64,000 nucleotides of DNA. It comes from Spartobacteria bacterium UBA695 (lineage in GTDB: Bacteria > Verrucomicrobiota > Verrucomicrobiia > Chthoniobacterales > Chthoniobacteraceae). Made by a program: the position numbers and the translations under genes. Under the pieces are notes generated by a model, which worked only from the letters and a program-made list of their open reading frames with translations, was not told the DNA's origin and made no database searches. This document shows, in pieces, positions 1-8,530 of the stretch (its first letter is position 1; each line of letters begins with the position of its first letter). The DNA lies in the NCBI GenBank assembly GCA_002298145.1, contig DBMP01000013.1, forward strand, positions 496,001 through 560,000. Direction: 5' to 3'.

Positions 1-56
1 ATGAGATGCTGGAGGCTTTTTCGGAGCCGAAACCCGGTTCCGCTGTCCCACGATGA
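1..56 (+). CDS. 3' end of an upstream gene (partial)
   Basis: The frame starting at base 3 is open from the window edge and ends with TGA at 54-56. It gives a tail reading EMLEAFSEPKPGSAVPR. The stop overlaps the ATG of the next gene in an ATGA arrangement (53-56), the usual sign of translational coupling. That coupling is the only reason to call it a gene: 17 codons are too few to identify a family. By position it is probably another hopanoid or isoprenoid gene, but this cannot be tested without the sequence to the left. Confidence 0.4.
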   Translation, partial: EMLEAFSEPKPGSAVPR

Positions 57-757
57 TCGTTATTGCCTTTGCCCTGCCCGAGGAGAGCCGGGATCTTGTT
101 GCCGCGCTGGAGCACCCGGTTCGCTCGGGCTCGAAGGCGCTTCCGGTGATCCGGGGGACCTACGCGGGGCGCTTGGTGACGGTGTTTCACACGGGAATTG
201 GGGCCGCCTCGGCTCGCGAACGGTTGCGGGGGTTCTGGGAGCAGTATGAAGGGGCTTTGCCGCAAGCCGCGATTGGCACGGGATTCGCCGGGGGGCTGGA
301 TCCCGCGCTGGCCCCTGGGGCTCTGATTTTGGCGGAGAATTACCCGGATTGCCTGGCGGCTGCCCGGAGCCGGTTGGGGGCGGAGCGCGTCAGTGTGGGG
401 ATGCTCGCGAGCGCCTCTGCGGTGTTGGAAACGCCGGAGGCGAAGGCGACCCATGCGCTGCAAACCGGGGCGATTGCCGTGGATATGGAAACGGCGACGG
501 TGGCGGCGTTTTTCCGCGAAAAAGGGGTGCCGTTTTTGGGGCTGCGGGCGATCTCCGATGCGGTGGGCGATCCGCTGCCGGTGCCGTCGTCAGTCTGGTT
601 CGATGGGCGTACGCAGCGGCCCCGGCCTCTGGCGCTGGTGGCGTTTTTACTCTGGCACCCGGGGCGGATTGCTCCGTTTGCGCGCTTTGTGGGGAATGTC
701 AACCGGGCCCGGCGAACGCTCACGGCGGCGCTGCTGGAGGTGATCCCGGTGCTGTGA
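53..757 (+). CDS. hpnG: HpnG-like hopanoid-associated nucleoside phosphorylase
   Basis: A 234-residue protein of the PNP/UDP phosphorylase (MTA/SAH nucleosidase) fold. The family Gly-rich strand is seen as GTGFAGGLDPAL (about residues 76-87), and the substrate-binding segment as AVDMETATVAAFF followed by LRAISDAVGD. In hopanoid producers HpnG removes adenine from adenosylhopane, made by HpnH, to give ribosylhopane or its phosphate. The hpnH and squalene-hopene cyclase genes lie just downstream on the other strand, which supports this over a generic 5'-methylthioadenosine nucleosidase. The ATG is chosen because it overlaps the preceding stop. The gene converges on the epimerase gene with 22 bases between the stops. 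Confidence 0.8.
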   Translation: MIVIAFALPEESRDLVAALEHPVRSGSKALPVIRGTYAGRLVTVFHTGIGAASARERLRGFWEQYEGALPQAAIGTGFAGGLDPALAPGALILAENYPDCLAAARSRLGAERVSVGMLASASAVLETPEAKATHALQTGAIAVDMETATVAAFFREKGVPFLGLRAISDAVGDPLPVPSSVWFDGRTQRPRPLALVAFLLWHPGRIAPFARFVGNVNRARRTLTAALLEVIPVL

Positions 758-779
758 TTGGAGGAGCGCTGCGCTTGGA

Positions 780-1766
780 CTATTTCACCCCGGCGAGGGC
801 CGGTTGGCTTTCGAGCGCCTCGTACCATTGCCAGAATTTCTCGGCTCCCGCCTCCAGCGATACTGCCGGGGAGAAGTCGAGCAGGCGGCACGCTTTGCTG
901 ATGTCGGCGTAGGTGGTGGGGGTGTCGATGTCGGGCGGCAGTACGGGGAGGAAATGCCCCTGCTTGCCAGCGTAGGCTTCGAGGTGGGCGATGAAATCGG
1001 CCACGAGGACGGGCTTGCCGCCTCCGAGGTTGATGAGTTCGTAGCCGAGCGGACGGTCCAGCGCGGCGATGAGGCCTCCGATGGTGTCGTCGATGTCGAT
1101 CCAGTCCCGCTGGAATTGTCCCCGGGCGAAGAGGCGCATGGTCTTGTGGCTGGTGATGGTTTCGGCCAGTTGGAAGGGGAGCCCCGAGGGGTGGTTCCGC
1201 GGCCCGTAGACTTCGAAGAGCCGCAGGGCGGTGAAGTTCAGGCCGTAAAGGTGGTGGAAGGTGTGCCCGAGCATTTCGGCGGAGCGCTTGCTCGCGCCGT
1301 CGGGGGTCAGCGGGCGCTCGCACGGGTCGGCCTCGGTGTAGGGGATGGTCTCGGAGTCTCCGTAAACTGCTCCGGTGGAGGCGAAAACGAAGTTGCCAAG
1401 CCCTCGGTGGGCGGCGGCGTTGAGCAGGTTGAGGGTGCCCTGGACGTTGACGTCGCAGTGGAGCAGGGGGGCTTCGATGGATTCTACGGTGCCCCGAAGC
1501 GCGGCGAGGTGGACGACGGCGTCGAAGGATTCTTCTTCGAAAAGGCGGGGGATGAGCGCGGTGTCCCGGATGTCGCCCTGGACGAACTTCCAACCCTCTC
1601 CAGCCGAGGCTTCTACGGCGGCCAAGTTGGCTTGTTTACGGGCGGGTGCGTGGGACGCATCAAGGTTGTCGAGGCCGACCACGCGGTCGCCACGGCTTAA
1701 AAGGGCCTCGGCCAGGTGGCTGCCGATGAATCCGGCGGCCCCGGTGACTAAAACGGTTTTTTTCAT
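780..1766 (-). CDS. NAD-dependent nucleotide-sugar epimerase/dehydratase (extended SDR), catalytic Tyr replaced
   Basis: A 328-residue extended short-chain dehydrogenase. The N-terminal TGAAGFIGSH (residues 8-17) is the NAD-binding glycine motif. FASTGAVYG (128-136) carries the active-site Ser/Thr. The YxxxK motif is altered: residues 155-160 read PDGASK, so Asp156 (codon GAC) sits where the family has Tyr (TAC), while Lys160 is kept. The C-terminal TPTTYADIS segment resembles UDP-glucuronate 4-epimerases. I start at the ATG at 1766, where the conserved fold begins, rather than 45 bases earlier inside the cyclase gene. The gene is last in the hpnH-shc run, 28 bases after the cyclase. A role in hopanoid side-chain sugar chemistry is possible but unproven, and without the Tyr the activity is doubtful. 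Confidence 0.8.
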   Translation of the reverse strand: MKKTVLVTGAAGFIGSHLAEALLSRGDRVVGLDNLDASHAPARKQANLAAVEASAGEGWKFVQGDIRDTALIPRLFEEESFDAVVHLAALRGTVESIEAPLLHCDVNVQGTLNLLNAAAHRGLGNFVFASTGAVYGDSETIPYTEADPCERPLTPDGASKRSAEMLGHTFHHLYGLNFTALRLFEVYGPRNHPSGLPFQLAETITSHKTMRLFARGQFQRDWIDIDDTIGGLIAALDRPLGYELINLGGGKPVLVADFIAHLEAYAGKQGHFLPVLPPDIDTPTTYADISKACRLLDFSPAVSLEAGAEKFWQWYEALESQPALAGVK

Positions 1767-1794
1767 GCATTCGGGTTCCGTCCCGCGGGCGGTT

Positions 1795-3783
1795 TTAGTG
1801 CCCGGATTCACAACGGTAACGGCTTCTGGGGTGGTGGTTCTTATTGGCGAACGTGGAGAGCGCCATCAGGGGGAAGTTGTTACGGTACATGTCGTAATTA
1901 AGGTAGAACACGCACGGGAAGCCCGTGCCGGTGGTCTGCGGCTCGTCCCAGCTGCCGTCGCGGTTCTGACGCGAGAGGAGCCACTGGATGCCGCGGGAAA
2001 TGGAGGGGCGCGTGAGGTCGCCGCAGGCGCACAGGCCCATGAGGGCCCAGGAGGTCTGGGAGGGGGTGCTGTCGCCCTGGCCTTTGAGGGAGGGGGTTTT
2101 GTAGGTTTGCGGGGATTCGCCCCAGCCGCCGTCTTCGTTCTGGCAGCTCTCGAACCAGTCCCGGGCGCGGGTGATCCACTCCTGGTCCATCGGTTCGCTG
2201 ATGGCCTGAAGGCCCCGGAGGACCTGCCAGGTGCCGTAGAGGTAGTTGACGCCCCAGCGGCCGTACCAGGAGCCGTCCTTTTCCTGGGTGCGGCGCAGGA
2301 AGCCGATGGCGCGGCGGACTTCGGGGCGGTGGCGGTCGTAGCCGATGTAGCCGAGGAGTTCGAGCATCCGGCCGGTGAGGTCGCTGCACGAGGGGTCGAG
2401 GATGGCGTTGTGGTCGGCAAAGGGGATGCTTTCGAGCCACTTTTGCGTGATGTCTTTGTCGAAGGCCGCCCAGCCGCCGTCTTTGCACTGGAAGGAGAAG
2501 AGCCACGGCAGCGCGCGCTTGAACAGGCTGCGCACTCGCTCGTCGCTCAGGCACGAGGGCGGGGTGAAGCGCAGCGCCATGAGGACCATCATGGTGTCGT
2601 CGGTGTCGGGGTAGTAGTCGTTGCGGTATTCGAAGGACCAGCCGCTGGCTTCGGGGTGGGGGTTGCGCCGGGCCCAGTCGCCCCGGATGCGTACTTCGCG
2701 GTCGAGGAGCCAACGGGCGGCCTTGGCGCAGGCGCCGCCCTCCTGGGGCTCTTTCAGGCCGCTTTCGGTGAGGGCGATCAGGTTGATGGCGGTGTCCCAG
2801 ACGGGCGAGAGGCAGGGCTGGATGCGGAAATCCTCCGGGTCGTCGACGAAGAGGCTTTCAAAATCCCGGAGCGCCTTGGCGAGGTCGGGATGCGAGTCGT
2901 CGTAGCCCATGGCCTTGAGGACCATGATCGAGTTGAGCATGGCCGGGAAGACGGCGGCGAGGCCGTGGGAGCCGGAGCCCATGCGCTCAATCATCCAGTC
3001 GAGGGCGACTTTCAGGGCGCGCTTGCGCAGCGGTTTGTAGTCCTGGCTGTCGAATTTTTTCAGGATGCGGTCGACGACGAGGAAGAAATTGCTCCAGCGC
3101 AGCCAGGGCCGGGCGATTTGCGGGGAGAGCTCGAGCTCGTCGGTGTCGGGCGGGAAGAGTTCCTTAATCTCCAGGGAGGGATGGAGGCGCTTGGTGGGCC
3201 GCAGGTGGTTGAGGATGGCCAGGGGGACGATCATGGCCCGGCTCCACGACGACATGTTGTAGAGGTTGAAGGGGAACCAGTCGGGTAAGAGGACGATCTC
3301 GACGGGGATTGTGGGGAGCTTGTCCCACGGGAACTGGCCTAGCAGCGCCAGGTAGAGCTTGTCGTAGGTGTTCATCCGGGGGATGCCCCCCAGGTGAAGC
3401 GCGGCGGCGCGGGCCTTGCACATGACGGGGGCCTCGGGGGCTTCTCCGGCAAGTTTCAGGGCGAAGTAGGCTTTGACGGTGGCGTTGACCTCGCTGGGGC
3501 CCTCGTAGTAGATGTTCCAGCCGCCGTCGGGGAGCTGGCAGCGCTTGATGTGCGCGGCGCATTTCTCCTGGAGCACCCGGTCGACGTTCCCGGCCCAGTG
3601 CATGAACATGATGTAGTCCGAGCAGAGGGTCGTATCGACGATCAGCTCGCCAGCCCAGTGGCCGTCCGCATTCTGGAGCCGCAGGAGGTTCTGCTGCGCC
3701 CGCGCGATCGCTTTTTGGAGGAGGCTGGGGGCCTCCTGCGCGGGAGAATGGGGTTCGGGTTGGTTGTGAGATGACGCAAACAT
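1795..3783 (-). CDS. shc: squalene-hopene cyclase
   Basis: A 662-residue class II triterpene cyclase, the usual length for the family. It converts squalene to hopene at the cytoplasmic membrane. The DXDD proton-donor motif is DTDD at residues 393-396, so the catalytic middle aspartate is Asp395. Several QW repeats stabilise the alpha-barrel, such as QEKDGSW and QNRDGSWDE, along with QCKDGGW. Residues 1-20 are variable. It lies 15 bases after hpnH on the same strand, so the next enzyme in the pathway is encoded immediately upstream. The stop is 28 bases before the epimerase start. Confidence 0.97.
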   Translation of the reverse strand: MFASSHNQPEPHSPAQEAPSLLQKAIARAQQNLLRLQNADGHWAGELIVDTTLCSDYIMFMHWAGNVDRVLQEKCAAHIKRCQLPDGGWNIYYEGPSEVNATVKAYFALKLAGEAPEAPVMCKARAAALHLGGIPRMNTYDKLYLALLGQFPWDKLPTIPVEIVLLPDWFPFNLYNMSSWSRAMIVPLAILNHLRPTKRLHPSLEIKELFPPDTDELELSPQIARPWLRWSNFFLVVDRILKKFDSQDYKPLRKRALKVALDWMIERMGSGSHGLAAVFPAMLNSIMVLKAMGYDDSHPDLAKALRDFESLFVDDPEDFRIQPCLSPVWDTAINLIALTESGLKEPQEGGACAKAARWLLDREVRIRGDWARRNPHPEASGWSFEYRNDYYPDTDDTMMVLMALRFTPPSCLSDERVRSLFKRALPWLFSFQCKDGGWAAFDKDITQKWLESIPFADHNAILDPSCSDLTGRMLELLGYIGYDRHRPEVRRAIGFLRRTQEKDGSWYGRWGVNYLYGTWQVLRGLQAISEPMDQEWITRARDWFESCQNEDGGWGESPQTYKTPSLKGQGDSTPSQTSWALMGLCACGDLTRPSISRGIQWLLSRQNRDGSWDEPQTTGTGFPCVFYLNYDMYRNNFPLMALSTFANKNHHPRSRYRCESGH

Positions 3784-3798
3784 GCGAGGGATGGGCGC

Positions 3799-5028
3799 TT
3801 ACTTGTCGCCGTTGTAGGCGTTGACCTCGCGCGGTTTGACGCGCGGTTTGGGGCCGAAGTTGAAGCGGATGTTTTTCCAGGTGTCGCCGGGCAGCGCGCC
3901 GATGCCAAGGGTGGCGGTCGGTTCGTAGCCGCAGTGGACCATGCAGTTCTCGCAGCGCGGGTCGGTGGCTTTGCCCTGTACGCGGCCCAGGCGGCTCCAG
4001 TCGGTTTTTTCCAGCAGTTCTTTGTAGGAAGTGTAGTGGGCGTCGGCGACGAGGTAGCACGGGCCCCGCCAGCCCCGGACGTTGCGGGTCGGGATGGCCC
4101 AGGCCGAGCAGGAGAGGTCGCGCTTTCCGGCCAGGAACTCGAAGTAAATCGGCGTGCCCAGCAGCGGGTAATCGCGGCTCCACTTCAGGATGTCGGTGAA
4201 TTTTTTGATCGTTTCCCCGCGGGTGAGGAAGAAGTCTTCCGGGCGGCCCTTGCCGGTGCGGATCATGTCCTCGGCGGCGTCGCTGTAGTCGTAGCCGGGC
4301 GAGAGGGTATGGCCATCGACGCCGAGTGAGCCGAGGTAGGTGAGCAGGTCCTCCACCTCTGGCATGTGGGTCTCTTTGTAGACGGTGGTGTTGGTGGCCA
4401 CCTGGTAGCCGAGGATCTTGGCCATGCGGATGCCGAGGATGGCTTCCTTGAAGGTCCCTTTGCGCTCGACGATGAGGTCGTGGGTGGCCTCGATGCCGTC
4501 GAGGTGGACGTTCCAGTAGAGCCATTTGGTCGGCTCGATGATCGGTTTGGAGGGGTCTTTGGGGCCCTGGCGGATGGTGGCGGCGTCTTCCGGCGAGATG
4601 AGCTCTTCGGCGACGAGGCGGTCGATGAGCGGGCCGTATTTCGCGGCGTTTTGCTGGAACTGGCGGGCCAGGTATTCCTTCAATTTACGCCGCAGTAGCA
4701 GGGCGTTGGTGCAAATGTAGACGATGCGTTTCTGCTCCCGCAGCCCGGCGACCAGGGCTTCGATTTCCGGGTAAATGAGCGGCTCGCCGCCGCAGATGGA
4801 GATCATCGGGGCGTCGCATTCGGTGGCGGCATCCAGGCATTCCTGCAACGACATGTGGTCCTTGAGCGTCGAGGCGTATTCGCGAATCCGGCCGCACCCG
4901 GTGCATTTCAGGTTGCAGGCGTGCAGCGGTTCGAGCTGGAGCACGGTGGCGAACTTCGAAACGCCGCGCAAGCGGTTGCGCAGGAGGGTCGATGCGATTT
5001 TGAGCGTAAGAGCTAAGGGAAATCTCAT
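3799..5028 (-). CDS. hpnH: adenosyl-hopene transferase, radical SAM
   Basis: A 409-residue radical SAM enzyme that joins the 5'-deoxyadenosyl group of SAM to hopene, giving adenosylhopane, the first step towards extended C35 hopanoids. The iron-sulfur cluster motif CNLKCTGC places the ligands at Cys38, Cys42 and Cys45. GGEPLIYPE follows at about residues 79-87 as the SAM-binding GGE motif. The C-terminal part has further conserved cysteines (CENCMVHCGYEP), as expected for a SPASM-like extension. First gene of the hopanoid run hpnH-shc-epimerase. The 157-base gap upstream, which separates it from an ABC permease gene on the same strand, is where a promoter would lie, though I see no clear one. 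Confidence 0.93.
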   Translation of the reverse strand: MRFPLALTLKIASTLLRNRLRGVSKFATVLQLEPLHACNLKCTGCGRIREYASTLKDHMSLQECLDAATECDAPMISICGGEPLIYPEIEALVAGLREQKRIVYICTNALLLRRKLKEYLARQFQQNAAKYGPLIDRLVAEELISPEDAATIRQGPKDPSKPIIEPTKWLYWNVHLDGIEATHDLIVERKGTFKEAILGIRMAKILGYQVATNTTVYKETHMPEVEDLLTYLGSLGVDGHTLSPGYDYSDAAEDMIRTGKGRPEDFFLTRGETIKKFTDILKWSRDYPLLGTPIYFEFLAGKRDLSCSAWAIPTRNVRGWRGPCYLVADAHYTSYKELLEKTDWSRLGRVQGKATDPRCENCMVHCGYEPTATLGIGALPGDTWKNIRFNFGPKPRVKPREVNAYNGDK

Positions 5029-5185
5029 GTAATAATGCTAAAAATGCGCCTGGGTGAAGGGCCTATTGTAGGTCCTCTTTCCGAGCGATTTAGCCCTCCC
5101 GTTTTAGGGCAGACGGGGCGAAGCGTAAAGTGTTTCCTGAATTTCAGGGGGGCACAAAATTCGTATCGCGGGGCAAATAGGAAAT

Positions 5186-6376
5186 TTATTCCTGGGAGCG
5201 GCTCAGGAGTAGACCGGCGCCGCCGCAGGTCAGCAGCGCGCCGAGGGCCAGGAAGACCAAGTCGCTGACGATGAAGGAAAAATCGGCGTTTTGGAGGCTG
5301 ATGAGCCGGAAGGCGTGGCAGAAGTGGGTGAGCGGGAAGGTCTGCGAAATGTACCGGATGGCCTCGGGGAGCTGCTCCAGGGGAGCGAACGCGCCCGAAA
5401 GCGGGAAAACCGGCAGCAAAAAGAAGACGGCGAACTGGATGGCCTGCGTCTGGGAGTTGGAAAAGGCCGAAATCAGGAGCCCGAGCCCCAGGGAGCAGAT
5501 CAGGAAGAGCAGGCAGATGAGCGCCAGGACCCCCGGCTGCTGGAAGCGCACGGAGAAGTGGAAATAGGCCACGGCGACGGCGCTCGCGATCAAAAAGATC
5601 GAGATGGCCAGGTAGGGGAGCACTTTGCCGATGACGATCTCCGCCCGGCGCAGCGAGGTGATCATCAGCTGCGAGAGGGTGCCCGCTTCCCGCTCTCGGG
5701 TGATGGTGCAGGCCATGAGGGTGACGGTGAGGAGCTGGAGGACGAGCCCGATGATGCCCGGGGTGACGTAGTCGATGTAGCGCTGGCGCGGGTTGTAGAG
5801 GATCTGGCTGTGCACGGTCCACGGTTCCATGGAGGAGACGAACTCCTTGCGCACTTTCGCCGGGAGCTGCTGGGCCAAGTCCAGGACTTCCTGGGGAAGC
5901 TGTTCGATCATTTCGTCGCGGTGGGCGAGCTGGAATTCACCCAGGGTCTGCTGGACGGCTCCCTGGAGCTGCTGGGCGGTGGTGGTGTCGCTGCCGTCGA
6001 GCTGCATTTTCAGCGGCTTTGGGTTGCCGTTGGCGAGGCTCTTGCCCCAGCCGGGGGGGATGATGAGGGAGGCCTGTACCCAGTTGCGCAGGAGATCGGG
6101 CTCTTGCAGGTTTGCGCCCGTTTCCTGCCGCCAGGCGAAGGTGGGGCTTTTGGTGATCCGCTCGATGAACTGCTGGCTCTCGGGGCTCTGGTCGCGGTCC
6201 TGGAGGAGCGCCGGGGCGTTGGTGAGGGTGGTGGCCTCGAAGGCGTGGCCGAACATGAGCGTCATGAGCGGCGGCAGGAGCAGGATGAGGACGAGGATGC
6301 GGCGGTCGCGCAGGATGTGGATGAACTCCTTGGTGACGACGCTGGATATGGCTTGGGCGCTGGCGATCAAATTCAT
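5186..6376 (-). CDS. ABC-2 type exporter permease
   Basis: A 396-residue integral membrane protein of the ABC-2 (YhhJ/YbhS/YbhR) type. One N-terminal membrane segment (ILVLILLLPPLMTLMFG) is followed by a large extracytoplasmic domain (about residues 55-200) and five further hydrophobic segments. The cytoplasmic coupling motif is seen as TITREREAGTLSQLM. Its start is the ATG at 6376, which overlaps the stop of the ATPase gene (ATGA, 6373-6376), so the two are translationally coupled and surely form one transporter. Substrate unknown. The same-strand position just before hpnH makes a lipid substrate possible, but such exporters also handle drugs. No membrane-fusion (HlyD-type) gene is adjacent. 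Confidence 0.9.
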   Translation of the reverse strand: MNLIASAQAISSVVTKEFIHILRDRRILVLILLLPPLMTLMFGHAFEATTLTNAPALLQDRDQSPESQQFIERITKSPTFAWRQETGANLQEPDLLRNWVQASLIIPPGWGKSLANGNPKPLKMQLDGSDTTTAQQLQGAVQQTLGEFQLAHRDEMIEQLPQEVLDLAQQLPAKVRKEFVSSMEPWTVHSQILYNPRQRYIDYVTPGIIGLVLQLLTVTLMACTITREREAGTLSQLMITSLRRAEIVIGKVLPYLAISIFLIASAVAVAYFHFSVRFQQPGVLALICLLFLICSLGLGLLISAFSNSQTQAIQFAVFFLLPVFPLSGAFAPLEQLPEAIRYISQTFPLTHFCHAFRLISLQNADFSFIVSDLVFLALGALLTCGGAGLLLSRSQE

Positions 6377-7314
6377 TGGGCGAGAATCTCGTGGTAGTTT
6401 TGCGAATAGGCCTTGAAGACGTCCTCCATGTCGGCGTCGGCCCAGTCGTGGCCCTGGTATTCGACTTCTTTGAAGGGCCAGTTGGCCTTCCACTGGGAGA
6501 GGAGCGCCTCGGGCTCGGCGGCGTAGATGCGCGCGCGGCCGCTGCGCAGGCCCACGCCGAGGACGCCGGGCATTTCGCGCAGCCGGGCGAGAGCGGGCAT
6601 GATGGGGGCGAGCTGCAACTCCAACAGGCGGCTCTTGAAGGTGCACTTGAGCCGGTGGGGGGAGTCCATGGCCAGGAGCCGCCCCTGGTGGAGGAAGCCA
6701 ACCTTGGTACAGCGGTCGGCCTCGTCCATATAGTGAGTGGTGACGAAGATGGTGGTGCCGCCCATGCTCAGCTCGTAGAGGAGATCCCAGATGCGCTGGC
6801 GGTGCACGGGGTCGAGCCCGGCGGTCGGCTCGTCCAGAAAGAGGAGCAGCGGTTCGTGGATGAGGGCGCAGCCGAGGGCCAGGAGCTGCTTCATGCCGCC
6901 GGAGAGGCTGCCCGCGGTGGCGTCGCGCTTGGGGCCCAGGTCCATCTGGTCCAGGAGCAGGGCGATGCGCTCGCGCAGTTTGGCGGGCGGCACGCGGTAG
7001 GCTCCGCCGAAAAAGCGGAGGTTCTCAGCCACGGTCAGGTCCGGGTAGAGGCTGAACTTCTGCGCCACGTAGCCGAACCGGGCGCGGATGGCGTGGCGGT
7101 CGCGCCAGACGTCCTTGCCCGCGATGGTGGCATGGCCTCCGCTGGAGCGCGTCAGGCCGCAGAGCATCCGGATGGTGGTCGTCTTGCCTGCGCCATTGGC
7201 TCCGAGGAAGCCGAAGATTTCCCCGGGGGTAATGGACATGGAAATTTTGTTCACGACGGTGGCGTTACCGTAGTTTTTTTGCAGCTGGTCCAGGACAATA
7301 AGTGGCTCGGGCAT
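6373..7314 (-). CDS. ABC exporter ATP-binding protein
   Basis: A 313-residue ATPase. Walker A is GANGAGKTT (residues 38-46), the signature LSGGMKQ and Walker B LLLFLDEPTAGLDP are intact, and the H-loop lies in FVTTHYMDEADRC. The sequence is of the YhhJ/YbhF-associated drug-exporter class, and the roughly 80-residue C-terminal extension is typical of ABC-2 systems. It energises the permease whose gene overlaps its stop by 4 bases. A divergent intergenic region of 138 bases separates it from the next gene and should contain promoters for both directions. Confidence 0.93.
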   Translation of the reverse strand: MPEPLIVLDQLQKNYGNATVVNKISMSITPGEIFGFLGANGAGKTTTIRMLCGLTRSSGGHATIAGKDVWRDRHAIRARFGYVAQKFSLYPDLTVAENLRFFGGAYRVPPAKLRERIALLLDQMDLGPKRDATAGSLSGGMKQLLALGCALIHEPLLLFLDEPTAGLDPVHRQRIWDLLYELSMGGTTIFVTTHYMDEADRCTKVGFLHQGRLLAMDSPHRLKCTFKSRLLELQLAPIMPALARLREMPGVLGVGLRSGRARIYAAEPEALLSQWKANWPFKEVEYQGHDWADADMEDVFKAYSQNYHEILAQ

Positions 7315-7402
7315 GGGGAAAGACCTTCCAAATTAAGGAACCGGCCTGTCCGACGCAAGTACAGCGTTGGGTTTCGGAAAATCCGCGATCCGGAAGCTCA
7401 AA

Positions 7403-7430
7403 TTGACAATCCGGCCCGGCTTCATTTAAC
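7403..7430 (+). promoter_or_regulatory. sigma70-like promoter of the secreted-protein gene
   Basis: A perfect -35 hexamer TTGACA (7403-7408) is followed after 16 bases by TTTAAC (7425-7430), a four-of-six match to the -10 consensus. It lies 23 bases upstream of the ATG at 7453. Predicted by eye only. Confidence 0.5.
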
Positions 7431-7452
7431 TAGACCCCCTATTTTGAAACTC

Positions 7453-8514
7453 ATGCTTACCCAGTCCGTCACCGGTGTTGTGATCCGGCGACTTTGTCTC
7501 ATCTTTTTATTTGCTCTCGGTGCGTTTTCCCTCCCGGTGGCCGCCCGGGCGGACGCGGTAGCCGAGGTGCAGGCGTTTTCGGGGATTCCGGGGCTCGACC
7601 TCTCCCGGCTGGAGTCGGGCAAGGTGCTCCAGGCCAAGGGCGAGGCGATGAATTTCCCGCGCGGCATGGGGGTCCAGGCGTGCTACCTGGTGGCGTTGCC
7701 CCTCCAGAAGACGGTCGATCTGCACCGTCAGTGGAACGCGGCCCGTTACCCGGAATTGAAGGTTTACCTGCACCGCGACCTGACCGGTAAGGCGACTCCG
7801 GCGGATTTTCTGGAGGCCCTGGCCACGGTGAAGGAGAACGCGGCGGTGCGCTCGCTGGTGGCCGCTACGCAGAAGCTCGCCTCGGGCGCCGGGGAGCTGC
7901 AATTGAGCGCGGCGGAGGCAAAACAATTTGGCAAAGAGGCCGGGGCAGGCGCGGCGAGCGGGCCCTTCCCGGCTCCGGTGGCGGCGTTTTGGAGCAATCT
8001 TCTGGCCCAGCGCACGGCGGCGTTCGCGGCGGGCGGCGCGGCGAAGGAGCCAGCCTACGAGATTGCCGGGGAGACGATCCGGGTGGGGGAGGAATTCGCG
8101 CGGCTTCTTAAAGAGCAGCCGAAGGTGAGGGATCGCTTTAAGCCGATCCTGGACGAGGCTTCGCTGGCCAGCGGCGGCGGGAAACCGGCGCTTTATTCGG
8201 AGCTGATCGACGTGGAGGGGCGGGCTTCCTTTGTGCTCGGGGCGACCTACTCCAAGGCTGTTAAAGACGGCTGGCAGGCGCTTGATGCCAAGTACTATAG
8301 CGCCGACGGTTTCCTGGCGATGCTCACGTTTTACCAATTCTGGCCCGTGACGACGAGCGGGGGGCAGCCCGCGACGCTCGTTTGGCGCGGCGACTTGATT
8401 TCCTCCGCCTCTCTGGCGGAACTTCACGGGGTGGAGCGGCTGGGCTCGGCCGGGGCCATGATGAAAGAGATCCAGAAGAATACTGACTTCCTGCAACGCG
8501 ATGCGAAGCGCTAG
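7453..8514 (+). CDS. secreted protein of unknown function
   Basis: A 353-residue protein with a clear Sec signal peptide: Arg-Arg, then a hydrophobic core (LCLIFLFALGAF), then a cleavage region at VAARADA around residue 33. The mature part has no motif I recognise. It reads as a mixed alpha/beta, largely soluble protein with no cysteine cluster or repeats. I chose the ATG at 7453 because it puts the signal peptide at the N-terminus and lies just downstream of a good promoter. Only 16 bases separate its stop from the outer-membrane barrel gene at 8531, so the two are probably co-transcribed and may act together at the envelope. Confidence 0.75.
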   Translation: MLTQSVTGVVIRRLCLIFLFALGAFSLPVAARADAVAEVQAFSGIPGLDLSRLESGKVLQAKGEAMNFPRGMGVQACYLVALPLQKTVDLHRQWNAARYPELKVYLHRDLTGKATPADFLEALATVKENAAVRSLVAATQKLASGAGELQLSAAEAKQFGKEAGAGAASGPFPAPVAAFWSNLLAQRTAAFAAGGAAKEPAYEIAGETIRVGEEFARLLKEQPKVRDRFKPILDEASLASGGGKPALYSELIDVEGRASFVLGATYSKAVKDGWQALDAKYYSADGFLAMLTFYQFWPVTTSGGQPATLVWRGDLISSASLAELHGVERLGSAGAMMKEIQKNTDFLQRDAKR

Positions 8515-8530
8515 AAGTGCCCATTTTCCC

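Noticed and set aside
340..1593. A 417-codon minus-strand frame near the phosphorylase and epimerase genes
   Set aside because: Arg/Pro/His-rich with no family features; both real genes explain the region.
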